The notes: generated by a model from the sequence alone, not told the origin. Positions 11,996 to 28,157 are shown, numbered from the stretch's first letter. The stretch: DNA of 64,000 bases from Blasia pusilla (GCA_050084515.1 CM114275.1:7068001-7132000), one strand, 5' to 3'. Numbers and translations: made by a program.

Positions 11996-12821
11996 GTGCA
12001 ATATTTTCTTCCATAAGTATCTTATTTATTTAATACTTCGGATATGTCAAAAATATGTTATGTCAAAAGTATGTCTAGATTTTGAGGTTTCATCAAGTGA
12101 TGTGGAAGAAGATACTTAATAATGCAGATATGGATGTTATTGGTATAAGTATAGTGGTATAATTTTCAAATGAGCCAAGTATTCAATTTACATCCCCATA
12201 GAGTCGGCAAATGGAGCCGGCGGGCCTCTCCCGCTGGTCGGGCACTCCGGGCCTCTCCCCTCTGGGGCACAATTGAAGTATGCTAATAGCCTTAGACTAG
12301 ACTAAATCCATTGGGGAAACCATATCAATACTCAATAGATGAGTCGATTAATCAACCACCGCGAAGTGTGGGCATCAAACTTCAAAGAACTAAGAAACAT
12401 CCACCCACAATGTACACTAAATATATTGTAGTACCTCCTTCGCTCACTCCTGCCATACTCGGAATTTTCAAGTCCAAGTAAAGTTCAGAAATTACACATT
12501 TACTCCAACTTCATGCTATTGAGCAACTTCTCTTTGTTATCTAGGAAAGGAAGTCATGGTTTACCAAAAGATCCTGTTTGACAATAATGAACTTACCAAA
12601 CCCCAATATACTATATCCTACTTCCAATGAAATACCATATGCATTCAACCAGACCAATTCCAAGAACTACGAGTAATAATGTAGTTCCCCATCAACATCC
12701 TTGTGCCACTTTCATCAACCAAAGGAAAGCATTTGATGTTACACATGAAATCGGAAAGAGATCATTGTGAACTTCTTGATTCCCTTTGAGTCTCTATGTT
12801 GAGAGCACTAAGCATAGTGTT

Positions 12822-13139
<318 letters not shown>

Positions 13140-13159
13140 CCCATGTAATTGCAATCGTC

Positions 13160-13780
13160 AAAACACCTCCTCTAGATGTCGCTTATGCTCCTCAACCGTG
13201 ACGTTAAAGATTACGATGTCATCAATATAACACCTAGCAAAATCTAGACCAGCCAAGATCCTATCCATGACCCTCTGAAACTCAGCCGGGGCGTTCTTTA
13301 ACCCAAATGGTAAGAACCGCCACTAGTACAAACAATCCTTCCCGTGAGGACCGATGCCCCAAAATGCCGTCTTCTGCCTGTCTTCCAATCTGATAGGCAG
13401 CTGATGGTATCCGGACCGCAAATGCAATGAATTGAAAACCTTTGCATGACCAATCGCATCAAAGATCTCGTCAAGGGTGGGCATGGCATACCTTTCGGAC
13501 TTCGTCTGCCGATTGATAGGTCAGTAATCCCCACACATCCGTCTATCCGTCTAGTTGCCATGCACATCCTATATGGCGGGCATGATAGTGGCACATGCAT
13601 ACCCCATGCGACATCTCCACTAGTCCTGCTCCAACCAAGTCCTGGCTCCTACTCTGAATTAGAGCCCTCTCCAGATCACTGTACCTGTAGGGTCGTCGAA
13701 AGATCGGCGTATCACTTGACAACTCAATGCGGATCCCGGTCCCTTCAGCGTACCCAAATCCTCCATGCTAAACACAAAGC
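13160..13780 (-). pseudogene. Gypsy reverse transcriptase, N-terminal half
   Basis: Minus-strand pieces in several frames match Ty3/Gypsy RT: DTPIFRRPYRYSDLE; the AMPTLDEIFDAIGHAKVFNS block with LHLRSGYHQ (the catalytic Asp usual in 'SLDLRSGYHQ' is His here); FGLKNAPAEFQRVMD; and CYIDDIVIFNVTVEEHKRHL, with intact YIDD. Homology ends after HLEEVF at 13160, next to the compound microsatellite, so connection, RNase H and integrase are missing. Confidence 0.88.
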
Positions 13781-14214
13781 ATCTCCTATAACTCCTGAGG
13801 AATTGATGTATTCGGCGCCGCTCTCCTCCTGTCAACTAAGGGCCCATATCTGGCTCCCAAGTCTCCATCGTGACTACGGTAGGACTCTCTGGCACGGATA
13901 TCGGTGGTTGCTATGGTGCAACCCCATCTCGAACAACAACACTCGACCGCTCTCCTGCAGCCAACTACAAACTCTGATCTCCTCCACATGCAGTGCTTGG
14001 AACCATGCTCGATGCTGTGGCTATCATCTCTTGGCGTACCTGCAAAACATCCCAAGAAGTCCAAGGGTGTCTCTCTCGATCTCCCCTAGTCTTTCGATCT
14101 CCTTGGGTCTCGCCCCCAGCCACTGCCTCCACCGTCTCGGTAGGCATGGGGCTCACCAACGTAACTGTTGTGATTTGTCGCGATCTCATCCGACGCTGCT
14201 CAGCCACTCCCAAG

Positions 14215-14892
14215 CTGAAGATCCATGTCAAGCATTTCAGGTCCATCGCCTTATCCAAGACATGGCGTCGTGATGCCTCTTATACTAACGGTACTGCCCT
14301 CACTCCTTCTCGCATACGCCCTCCGTAACACCGCATGGGGCACCAAGTTGGTCCACCATAGACGCGGGCAATGGGCTCTAGAACCTACATTCTCCGCATC
14401 CAAGAACACTGTTGGGCCGATCCAAGCACGCACATGATGAGCACTCGTCACCATTCGTGACCTAGAGTCTCCTAAGATCGGCACATTCTCCAGAATGTAG
14501 GTTGGAGAACAAGACTGGTGCTCTTGCAACTGCCGTAAGACCCTCAACATCTCCCAAAACAACCTGGACCGAATGTCAGCCAACCCGCTACCTCGTCCAG
14601 CACTCGATTGGCCTTGACATGGCCAATCGGCAATGACCAAATCAATGGTGCCTAATCGGTCTAAGTCCTGCGCCCCCAGCAACGAAATATCCCTCGATAG
14701 GGAACTCTAGTACCCCTGTACTGCGCACGCAGAAAATAAGTCGGGAAAACATAGGCAAAAGTGTGCCACATGTCGTAGTAAGACGCGCCTTGTAACATCA
14801 TCACTCTCCACATATAGGTACTACTGCACTCGCACTCCTGCCTGCAAACCAACAGCTAACCCGGTGCTAATCCCTCCAAAGAGATCTAACAC
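14215..14892 (-). pseudogene. DNMT3-like cytosine-5 DNA methyltransferase inside Gypsy pol
   Basis: C5 methyltransferases move a methyl group from S-adenosylmethionine to cytosine. Minus-strand motifs, in order: motif I VLDLFGGISTGLA (14892-14854, SAM binding); motif IV DLVIADWPCQGQSSAG with the catalytic Pro-Cys (about 14635-14590); RSRLFWEMLRVL; motif VI YILENVPILGDSR (about 14497-14460); the block FLDAENVGSRAHCPRLWWTN (about 14400-14342), whose spacing matches the DNMT3 'IDAKEV...AHRARYFWGNL' segment; and a motif X-like MDLKCLTWIF ending near 14225. Two in-frame stops lie between motifs I and IV (near 14820 and 14708), and sequence is missing between the AHCPRLWW block and motif X. It sits between protease and RT in the same orientation, so it is part of the element. 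It is closer to DNMT3/DRM than to DNMT1 by these motifs, with no visible ADD or PWWP domain. This copy cannot make an active enzyme. Confidence 0.88.
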
Positions 14893-15279
14893 TCAAATAC
14901 CCTCCTCCGGGGTACATCGCACAATGGGTGTGGTATCTAATGATGTCTTCGTAGCGCTCCCTGCTATCTCGGGTTCCTCAGATCCGTCATGCTCGGGTGC
15001 AAACGCCTCGCTCCACGCGGTGTGCACGTGCTTATCTGTCAATTGTCGAAGCTCCTCAATCAAGCCCCACAGCGGCACCTCTCCTCCACGGAATGATGCA
15101 GCTACCATAACACTCCTCTCCATAGAAATTGTAGGAAAGGGAGTATCCTCTGCATGGACATATCCCTCAATCAAATCACTAGGCCAAGTGATGGCACGGC
15201 TAAATGCTGCTAAGGTCGCCATCTCTCCTGGCCGTTGCACATATGAATCGAATGGGTAATGAGCTAAGGCGCCCATCAC
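14893..15279 (-). pseudogene. Linker between protease and methyltransferase of the Gypsy element
   Basis: This minus-strand frame (15279 to 14893) runs through a stop directly into methyltransferase motif I, in frame. It contains SDLIEGYVHAEDTPFP and EELRQLTDKHVHTAW. I recognise no domain. It is probably the polyprotein segment joining protease to methyltransferase, or an N-terminal extension of the latter. Confidence 0.5.
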
Positions 15280-15559
15280 CTGATTTCCATCTTGGTCTGT
15301 AGGACGCTGACTCTTCCCAATAGTCCAAGGAAAACCCCATCAGGTATAACACTACTCCACCAACGAAGACGTCGTAGGACTCTGCATCAATCACTATCGC
15401 CTTGGCTCGCACCACAGACTCATCTGTAGGATGTCGCGGGAGAATCCTCACCACGACCTCATGTCGGGTGATATACTATGTGGTACTCGCTCCACCCAAG
15501 GATGTATATATCCGGAATGGACAACGCTCCACATCGGCTCTTGTCAAGCCCAATCCTCT

Positions 15560-15830
15560 GAATGACGCTTTCCCCAACATCAGGGGGTTGCGCTCCTGAA
15601 TCCAACAAGACGCGCTACGGACTAAAAGCTCTACCTCCGGGATTCACCAACTGGAAGACCTCTCCTCGGTTATCGAGCAACACAACACCACGAGAAGCCA
15701 TGGCACGCTCTATTGCGGGTCTAGCGGGCATCTCTGCCATCCTAGCAGCCGCAGCTTGCCATGAATCTGACGTGGACGGCCCGAGCATCCGCTCAAAGGG
15801 CAAGTCCATCACCTTCTCTGTAATCACCTC
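15560..15830 (-). pseudogene. Gypsy aspartic protease (retropepsin) fragment
   Basis: On the minus strand RVLLDSGAQP appears near 15600, with the catalytic Asp-Ser-Gly of retropepsins. It follows a frame (15827-15615) ending at a stop just before this motif and is followed by a frameshift. Retropepsin cuts the Gag-Pol polyprotein. Only the active-site half is clear. Confidence 0.75.
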
Positions 15831-16574
15831 TAAACGTGATGCAAGAACTCCAACTCCACGCTCACATAGCGTAGCAGCGAGCCAAAAAGCCTCGGCGGGC
15901 GTACCCCCAACGTCATAACATCGGAAGCAGAAAATAAAGGAGCGCGGTACACAATGGTGGCCGCCCCCAACAACGTGCTCGACACATGCCCCTCCTGAGC
16001 ATCAACAATAGGGGTGGTCATACTCGCTTCTCCCATTGCCCTCCGTGCCTGCACACCAACAACATCACCAACTTTCCAGGAACTCTGATCAGGACCCATC
16101 GATGAGGTCCTCATCGCCTCAGACAACGTGAAAGACTGAGGAAGCCTAGTCTGTTTCCTGGCTTCCCCTCGCTGTGGATCCAACTCTACGGCTGCTCCAC
16201 ACGTCACAACTATGGCTGCCTCCATCTGGGCAACCTCGCACATCCAACCAGGATCCTCCATATCTCTGGCTGCTCTATTTGATGTCGATGCCACAGATCA
16301 GGCATCGGGTAATCTCAATGCCATAGCGGAAATCTGCTCCTATAGCTGATGTATCTGAGCAACCATCCTAGCCTCACACCCGACATCTCCCTTGATGCAT
16401 CTAGGTGGTAGGACTCTACCTCCTCCATGGGCAGCTCCACCACCCTATCGGGCAACTCAGCTCCTTGTCCCCCGACATGACCGCCTGGTGCACGATCTCT
16501 AGCCCACCCGGACCGGTTACTCGCTCCGATGCCCTCTCTGGCCCTCGGTCTGGACGTAACTTAGGATGTAAACT

Positions 16575-16615
16575 AAAACACCTGGCGCGTGTATGACCAT
16601 ACCTCTGACAATAGT
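16575..16615 (-). pseudogene. CCHC zinc knuckle of Gypsy gag
   Basis: The minus-strand frame reads CDYCQRYGHTRARC, a canonical C-x2-C-x4-H-x4-C nucleocapsid knuckle that binds the element's RNA. It lies between the gag core and the protease, where it is expected. Confidence 0.85.
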
Positions 16616-17070
16616 CACACTGATAACCTCATGGTGCAGCACCATCTCCTCCTCCATGCTGAGGCACACGTCCATGACCCTGACGAGTACAATCGCGCTG
16701 ATGATGGACTCTACCATATGACCAACAAGTAATAGTAGGAGGCTGCTACTGAGCCGCATATGAAGGCGCAGATCTCTGTGGCACGGCCTCCCGGTATCCT
16801 CCCTGAGCTCGTGGTGCCACAGTCGACCTATTTTGGAGTCCACGTTGCTATACAGGTAGTGCAGACAATCGTGACTGCTCTCGCCCAGAACCCATGGTGG
16901 CTACGCTCTCCTCCGCCATGTTGCGCTCAATATTCTTGCCAGTCCTGAAAACATCCCTCCCGCTCTTCTTCCGCGGAAAGGTCCAGGCTCCCCTTCTTCT
17001 CGAGTCTCGGGCGGGCCGAGAGCCCAAGGCCCCTTGGCCCGAGAGTCGACGCGGGCCGAGATCCCATGGC

Positions 17071-17227
17071 GCGCCCCTTAGGCCGAGATTCGGCCTCCTG
17101 TCTCCCGCTCTTCTTCCGGGAAATCCGAAATGGTCCAAGCTTCCCTTCGCGCCCCTTAGGCCGAGATTCGGCCTCATGTCTCCCGCTCTCCTTCCGGGAA
17201 ATCCGAAAATGGTCCAGGCTTCCCTTC
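17071..17227. repeat. Tandem duplication of about 78 bp inside gag
   Basis: Two nearly identical units, 17071-17148 and 17149-17227, share 'gccccttaggccgagattcg', 'cttccgggaaatccgaaa' and 'ggcttccctt'. A more diverged partial unit lies at about 16960-17010. The duplication sits between the gag core and the zinc knuckle. Confidence 0.8.
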
Positions 17228-17249
17228 GCTCTCAACATAGGGTAGGTGT

Positions 17250-17972
17250 TCATAAGAACGCCCCCTCCCGCACCCGTGTCCGCAGGGTCCGATCCAGCAT
17301 CGCGTACCATGACTGGATAGCCTGAGCCTCTGTCACCCCCTGAGTGACGTTGATCAACCGGCACAAGCGAGTGTAAGCCTCGCGCAAACTCTCACCCGGG
17401 CGCCTCTGGAAGTCGTGGATGCTCCGCAACTTCTCCGTCCGTACCCCGTGGTAGCTCGCCCTCAACTCAACAAAGAACTCAACCACAAGGTTGAACCTGG
17501 GACGAACCCGACTAGACGGTGCAACTGCTCCCGTGCGAGTGACCCCTCCTAAAACGTCACTAGTGGAAGAGGAAGTAGCCTCTCCTGACTCCTCCTCCTC
17601 ATCTGGGAATGGCTCCGTCCATGACACATAATGTGGGTCATAGTAGAGCCTCCACGCCTCGATCTCACATGCATATCTCTGAGAGAACTCATGGTAATCG
17701 TCCATGAGCGCCCCATCTAAATGTTGAAACATACCGTTCTATGTTGTAAACAGTTTGAACTCTCTAGAGTTCCCAGCCCGCTGGGAGTTGCACCAACTCC
17801 AAAACTCTGCTATGAAATCATGCAACTCAATCGTGCCTACTGCACCTGAAAACCTAAGCGGTCCTCTACCGCGATCGTCCATCTCGTACGCCCAACTGGT
17901 AGGACCACTCACAATGTGTGGTGATATGCTCACAAACTCCTCTACACGCTCCCCCTCGTCTGAAGATGACAC
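17250..17972 (-). pseudogene. Gypsy gag (retrotransposon gag domain)
   Basis: The minus-strand frame starts MSSSDEGERVEEF at 17972, has one stop near 17735 (after FKLFTT), and continues in the same frame from FQHLDGALMDDYHEF to 17250. The conserved core is FNLVVEFFVELRASY, then the usual FQRRPGESLREAYTRLCRL block typical of Ty3/Gypsy gag. Gag forms the virus-like particle in the cytoplasm. Downstream the frame runs into a tandem duplication (17071-17227). A patch of acidic and Ser residues lies mid-protein. Confidence 0.8.
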
Positions 17973-18312
17973 AAAAGGAGATCGAGGTGGTCTCTCACGT
18001 GGAGACCCTCAAAACCTCGTACCACTGCGGGAAATCCTCCAGAGCTACTCTCAGGTCCACTACCTCGCCTCTCAAAATCCTGAAAGGACGCCGTTATGGC
18101 CCTTGTGCCCCTCTCACACGATCACTCTCAAACTTGCGAGTTATCCCTCAATCACTCATCCCAAACATGCGGCACTCGATCTACACTCTCCCTCCCCGAG
18201 ACGTTTAACGTGCGGCAACAAGTGGTATGGTGCGGCAAATCGACCAGGCTATCATCTCATTGACAACCTACCCTCAACTCCAAACATCCCACACAGGTCA
18301 ATGTTCCCTTAA

Positions 18313-19735
18313 CCACATACATAAATGATGTTCTCAGCATCTACACACCCAATATCCCCAAATAAACTACCCAAATCCCAGAATCCCTCACACGTGCAGG
18401 GTAAAGGACCAAAATGGGTAGCCTGAACACATGTCGATGTCGCTCCTCAAAAATTGCAAATCTCGACCCCAACTCGGTTGTGGAGACAACTCCTCCAATC
18501 AGCAAGTCATACTCCTCCTATACTGACGCTGCTTAAAACTCCTTGATGGATAGTGTCGTTCCAGCGGAACGGCGCGGCATTGCAGGTGGCACGGAACGGC
18601 TACGAACGGCACGACCCTCGATGGTGGGATGGGGCACTCGGCGGCATACCCTCCTCAATCAACAATAAACCCACACTCTGCTCCACAATGACGGTGCGGC
18701 TCCGCGATCGAGACAGTGAGGTGCGGCCACAAGCAGCACATCGTGGCAATCGCCGGCGCGTAGCGGCTACGGGCGACACGGCACGATACTCGATCGTCGT
18801 CAAGCGGCTACCAATCACAACATAGCAGCATGAAATCAAAACTCAAACACCATAACCGAAGGTCATCTATCATCACTGGTTGATGACGAAACTACGATGA
18901 CGGTGGCGGCCAAACCAAAGTACATGGTGGCAGCGCAAGTCAAAGAATCAATGGTGGTCGTGGGAGACCCTCCACTTCGTAATGGCGGCAATGGCAATCA
19001 AAGGGTGGACAACGGCCGAATGCAGTTCTGAGCAACGTTGGGCAACGGCAACGGTGGACGGTGGACCGTTGACGGTGACAGTTGACCATTGATGGTGACG
19101 ACGGACCATTGACGATGACGGTTGACCGATGAAGGTGACGGTGACTATGATGGCGACGGCCGCCGCCGGCGCGGCGGCTGGTTTAGGGTTTGAACAATTT
19201 AACCCTAAAAATTGCCTAACAATGGCAGTTTTGCAAAATTGACCATAACTTTTTACTCGCAATCTAAATTGCGCATCGTTTGTTGCACAACGTGCACAGC
19301 TTCATGATCTACAACATCGTCAAAAAATATTTGGAATTGGACATTTCAGTAAAAATTGACGGGGACTATTGTAAAACCCAATTTCTCTTTCTCCTACACA
19401 AAATTTGGCAGTGTTTCCGCGCTGATTTCTCCCAACCAAAATATAAAACCTGTAAAAATACAAATCAGCAAGCTACATGGTGCTCCTGAGAGCACCGGCA
19501 TGGGGCAACCCGCCCCCATGATCAATCCCTAGAAAAAATTAGGCAGCGCTTCCGCGCGCCACTCTTCTACAAGAAAAATTGGCAAATGCAAAGAACAATC
19601 AAACCAGCCCTTGCTCCGATGAGCAGTCCCATGAGCCGCTGAACGGGGAACACGGTCCCTAACCTGCAAAAAAAGCGAGTGACCAGCGAGCTCCCCCATG
19701 AAGTTCTCTCACTCTCTCACTCTCTCATTCTCTCT
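18313..19735 (-). other. Putative leader of the Gypsy element, no ORF
   Basis: DNA between gag and the right LTR-like repeat. It is GC-rich at 18550-19190, with short GACGGTGACGGTTGACC-like near-tandem runs around 19020-19160. No coding domain. If the repeats are LTRs this is the untranslated leader, unusually long at about 1.4-1.7 kb. I did not find a convincing primer-binding site. Confidence 0.35.
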
Positions 19736-19741
19736 TTGTAA

Positions 19742-20252
19742 AGTAAGATCCAATCTCTCTCTACACCATCTCACACCATAGCTCTCAAAGGTGTGCACTC
19801 TCTCTCATGTCAAACCAAACCCACTCTCCTAATGAGAGGCTTGGGTTACACTCACAAGGAAAGGGACCATAGTTCCGCCGCCTCATGCCAAGAGGTTCAA
19901 CAAAGAGAGAATGAGCTCTCAAGCTCGCTCTCCTTGAGGTATACCCCTCCTCTCTCCCAAGCTCTCTGCATGGTAACCTATTCTCCCAAGTCACCTCCTT
20001 GGCTCTTGACCTGATGTTGGAGGTCAAGGGACACTTACCAAAAATAGAAAGCCGATCATATACTCAAAATGGTACTTACGTAAAATAGTAAGTTCCTCAA
20101 TATGGCTCCAAATGAGCCGAAACGAAGGGGAAACCTACTCTCTCAAGTTTCCCGGGGCCTGAGCAGGTCATCCTCAACCTATTGAGTGTGTCCTCCACTA
20201 CTAATGAAGGCGCTCTACTAGATCTCACCGATCTATTCTAAAAGACGTGACA
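19742..20252 (-). repeat. LTR-like dispersed repeat, copy 2
   Basis: Partner of 8369-8876 with many small indels and substitutions, so the pair is old. Minus-strand start is TGTCACGTC. It shows 'aatgagccgaaacgaagggg' and a long shared block around 'atgccaagaggttcaacaaa'. Its place upstream of gag fits a 5' LTR of the minus-strand Gypsy element. Confidence 0.5.
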
Positions 20253-20259
20253 ATAGAGC

Positions 20260-22570
20260 AAGAATTACAAAACTTCACAACAAATCAACCCCAAGAAAGA
20301 AACGGAATACGAAGGTCCACTATTGACAAAATATCCAAAAAAATGGAAGTGCACTTAATAACCACTCCAATTCATCTACTTTATAAGTACACACGCAATT
20401 TATCTTTATCTCCTATAATGCTTCTCTTGTTTGCTTTGTTTTACTAAGTAGCTCTTGCCACAATGTTAATATTTTCCTTGACCTCATGCTGACTAGTGAG
20501 AAATTTTACTATGGTCCACTACAACACTATGAGACCCAAAAAAACTACATTGTTATTTTTCTTGTCCCATCGGATCAACGATACAATTTTGCATTCACTG
20601 TTAATATAACAAGTACATACATAGATAAAAGAAACTATGGCCACTACTCAAATTTTGAGCTTCTTGCAGCTTTTTCTACATCATCTATGCTCTAGTATTA
20701 AAAAACCAATTTTCTTCATATATTTATAAATTTCCTATTCGTATATTAGGTGCTTTTGCAATATCAATATTACTATTTTAAAGTCATATTAGATCTTATG
20801 TATACAATTGAATTTCTTAACATTCTTTTTATCTCATAGTCTAATTGCATTGATCATATGTTGCTTTATGCATCTTTGTTCTACTCTAAACTCGATCTTC
20901 TCCTCTATGAATATTTTATATTATACCATTTGATCAATTTCAGTCGATTTTGTCCTTGTTTAGTTTTTTGTGCTATTTTTTTCTCATCAATTAATAAAAA
21001 ATTTATGTTTAAAACCATGGATTGCTTAATGTTCTTACATTTGGTATCTTTTGAATGAATTCCTCAAATTTATCTAATTATTTATTGTTGTATTCGATGT
21101 TTTGTAGCAATTTGCAACAAATAACTCCTTGGTCTTTGTCTCATATCAACATGATTTCTGCCTCTCTCATCTTGAAGAAAGAAAAAGAGATTTTTGTTTA
21201 AGGAACCCCTCTACATAACAAAAAAAATTTCTGCCTTACAAAAATAGTTTACAATAAGATCACTATCAAATAGCATTGTTTTCTATTTTATTTTTTTTGT
21301 GGAAAGTTTGATGCACGCTCCATAAATTTGATACTTTCCTCCACACACTAAGCCAGGATCATGCTACTCCATCAACAATGTACTAGCTTATAGGTATGCA
21401 ATGCAACACTTGGGATATTGGTGGTATCAACTTTTAGTTTTTATTGTCAATTGGTTTCCAATGGGTAGAGCATAACTAGATAAGCAACTATACTGCTCCA
21501 AATCCTTCATGAAAAATCCACTTGAAGTTATTTTCATATGTTGTTGCTAGCCACAACACCTTACTATGTTGATTTACTTGCCATCTTACTTTATCTTTCT
21601 CTCACGATCCTCGTTACTCACTCTCATGTCTTATATGCACTCATATATAGCACTTCCATGCTACAAAACTAATCTAACCACAATGCGTGATAATTGTCAT
21701 TCACCAATGAGTCTAAAACATTCATATTTAAACATCTTTATTGTTCACACAACCATTGTAGAAATAAACATTTTTTTGTGTACTCTAAATTTTTTTCTAA
21801 AAATATGCGCTCTTCATTCAACGCAAACATATCCTTAGCATTCTTAAAACATGCATGTCGATACTATATTTATGCTTGCCTATGAGTGTAGAGAACAAAA
21901 CTCTCCTTCACGTTAACAAACTATTTGTTAACAATTAATCCCTTTACATTTTAAAAATTTTACGTACAATTTATAGCTTCATATTTAACACAACTCATCT
22001 AAGCTCCACTTAATCGCGATTAAGCTATTTGAGCTCACCCATTCCTAGCTGCAGCGTGTGTGGTTATCCCATACAATAAAGCTATTTCATCATGCATTAC
22101 AACCCTTATATTTATTCCTTCAAACTACGTGCCTTTCGTGGGTAGATGTATGATTGATGTGTAGTTACTTCTCTCCGACTATAGAACTATTATATTGGGT
22201 CTTCCGACTTCTACACATATTTTTTTCCCCTAACATGCTTAATAGGGCGCATTCTTATTTTTTTTTCTTTTATGCAATTATTATCAAATGCATTTGTAAC
22301 TCTTTCCTTTTCTATCTATTACTAGTCGGTGCACGAGAATAAAATAAATGGATAATTTGAATTAATCTTCAAAATTACCAACTATTATTGTATAATTCAA
22401 TGATTTCATATCTTAAATCAATTTTGAACAATCATGTTGGTTGAGGGACCAAGTGTCATCCTGATATGAATTTGAAAATTGAAGAGGTATAATCATAATA
22501 ATAATAATAATTATTTGAGAGCGTCTCTTCATTTTTCAAATTCTTTTTGACAGTAGGAATGAAATGGCTC
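20260..22570. other. AT-rich gene-free DNA
   Basis: Very AT-rich, with short frames of low-complexity Phe/Leu/Tyr/His composition. I see no coding domain, RNA gene or transposon terminus. Confidence 0.5.
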
Positions 22571-22577
22571 GCCTTTT

Positions 22578-23325
22578 GAATCAATAAGATTATTTGAAAT
22601 TAATTTAAAATACACTTAAAATTTTTGAAAACTAATTATCACTTTTAGATGTAATTTAAATTCCTACACCCTTAAGACATTTTTTTTCATCTAAACTATC
22701 CACGTGTTATACTGTCTCTTCCACTAGTTTACACCTAGATCTTCTCCATGCGTTAGTCACTACGTCTACACATTACATTAGGAGGGACCACAATAGTAAT
22801 GTTGAGATGAATCAATAAGATTATTTGCAATCAATTTAAAATACACTTAATTTTTTTGAAAACTAATTATCACTTTTAGATGAAATTTAAATCCCTATAT
22901 CCCTAATTTCGGCTTCTAATACTTTTTTTTTCATCGAGGCTATCCACGTGTTATATTTTCTCTCCCATCGGTTTACACTAGTAACATATAACATATACGA
23001 CACCTAGATCTTCTCCAGGTGTTAGTCACAACATATACACGTTACAATAGGATTAGGAGGGATCACAATAGTAATCTTGAAATGAATCAATAAGATTATT
23101 TGAAATTAATTAAAAATACATTTAAATTTTTTGAAAATTAATTGTCACATTTAGTTGTAATTTAAATCCCTAATACATTTTTTTTCCATCTTGGCTATCC
23201 ACGTGTTATACTCTCTCTCCCACCGGTTTTACACTAGTAACATATACGACACCTACATCTTCTCCATGTGTTAGTCACAACATATACACGTTACATTAGG
23301 AGGGACCACAATAGTAATATTGAAA
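22578..23325 (+). repeat. Three-unit array upstream of the aminotransferase gene, each unit with a G-box
   Basis: Units of about 245-255 bp start near 22580, 22810 and 23083 at 'gaatcaataagattatttg', with the start of a fourth near 23320. Shared blocks are 'aatacacttaa', 'ctatccacgtgtta', 'cacctagatcttctccat' and 'ttaggagggaccacaatagt'. Each unit has a perfect CACGTG G-box (22701, 22945, 23200), the core bound by bHLH and bZIP factors. The array ends about 250 bp before the TATA box of the gene. Confidence 0.85.
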
Positions 23326-23574
23326 AGAAATTATTTGACGGAACTTACGTCATCAACTACCCCATAAAACCCTCGCCTACTCCGTGGTCCTCGTGCTTCG
23401 GTAGGTCTGTCGGACTCCGTCTACATACGAGTCTGTGAACGAAACGCAAAGTCTCCAGAGACGCACCTCCGTCCGCCTCCGGACTCCATTCGACGGACTG
23501 CCTCGGCTACTCTCTGCGGACTCGCGGAGCGTTGGGATGCACTGATTCGCGAGCTCCGTCCATTCGTGCGGGAC

Positions 23575-23582
23575 TATAAATA
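23575..23582 (+). promoter_or_regulatory. TATA box of the aminotransferase gene
   Basis: TATAAATA lies in a GC-rich context about 590 bp before the proposed start codon. Transcription would start near 23610, giving a 5' leader of about 560 nt unless a leader intron is present. Confidence 0.55.
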
Positions 23583-24170
23583 CGCAGTGTGAGCACGCAG
23601 ATCCCTTTTGTCTTTTTTTTCCCGGAGTGGTTGCTCGGCTTTTGGTCCTGCGTTCGTTTAGGAACTTGGACGAGTGACTAGTGCTTCGGAGTCGCTAGCC
23701 GGGTGACCGGGTCCGCGTAGCAGTGGGTACTGGATGCTGGCGTGGGATTTGAAGTTGTCTCATGGTCCGGATCTCGAGGCTGCCACTGCGCTCTCGGGGA
23801 AGTGGGGAGGAAGATAGTGGATTTGTGCTTTGATCGTTTCTGTTTTAGTGGGGGGTTTTGGAAGGTAGATGAGCGACTGGTTTCCGGTCGTTCCGCGGTG
23901 AGATCCATGGTTCCGTCGTCAATTTGAAGTAGTTTCCTGGGGTTGAATGTTGAGATATTGAGGCTGCGACTGCGCGTGGGTGGTCGTGTGCGTTGTGTGG
24001 AGAGGGCGGGGGGATGTTGAGAAAGATTGGAAGGGATTAACTGATTCGATCTTCGATCGGCATCGCCTTTATGCTCAGGTTCACTGTCAAAGCTGTGTGC
24101 GCTGACGATCTGTCGTAATCCTTGGGAGTTGTCATCCGTGTCTTGACATCTGTAGATCGAACTGTTCGGA

Positions 24171-28157
<3,987 letters not shown>

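Larger units (their letters stand above)
13160..17972 (-). mobile_element. Ty3/Gypsy retrotransposon carrying a cytosine methyltransferase, truncated
   Basis: Read on the minus strand, the order is gag (17972-17250), CCHC zinc knuckle (about 16.6 kb), retropepsin (about 15.59 kb), a linker, a DNMT3-like cytosine-5 methyltransferase (14892-14215), and the N-terminal half of RT up to the YIDD box (about 13.2 kb). RNase H and integrase are absent: the homology stops beside the microsatellite. Stops and frameshifts occur in every domain, so the copy is dead. LTR-like repeats at 19742-20252 and 8369-8876 may be its ends. DNMT-carrying LTR retrotransposons are known from dinoflagellates and charophyte algae; whether this is the same lineage needs a tree. 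Confidence 0.85.

Noticed and set aside
13446-14273. 275-codon plus-strand ORF
   Set aside because: It is antisense to the Gypsy RT and methyltransferase region, has no domain, and exists only as a shadow.
14251-14682. Reading the methyltransferase ORF as a stand-alone host gene
   Set aside because: It lies co-oriented between retropepsin and RT, starts in mid-domain, and has in-frame stops before it, so it is part of the retroelement.
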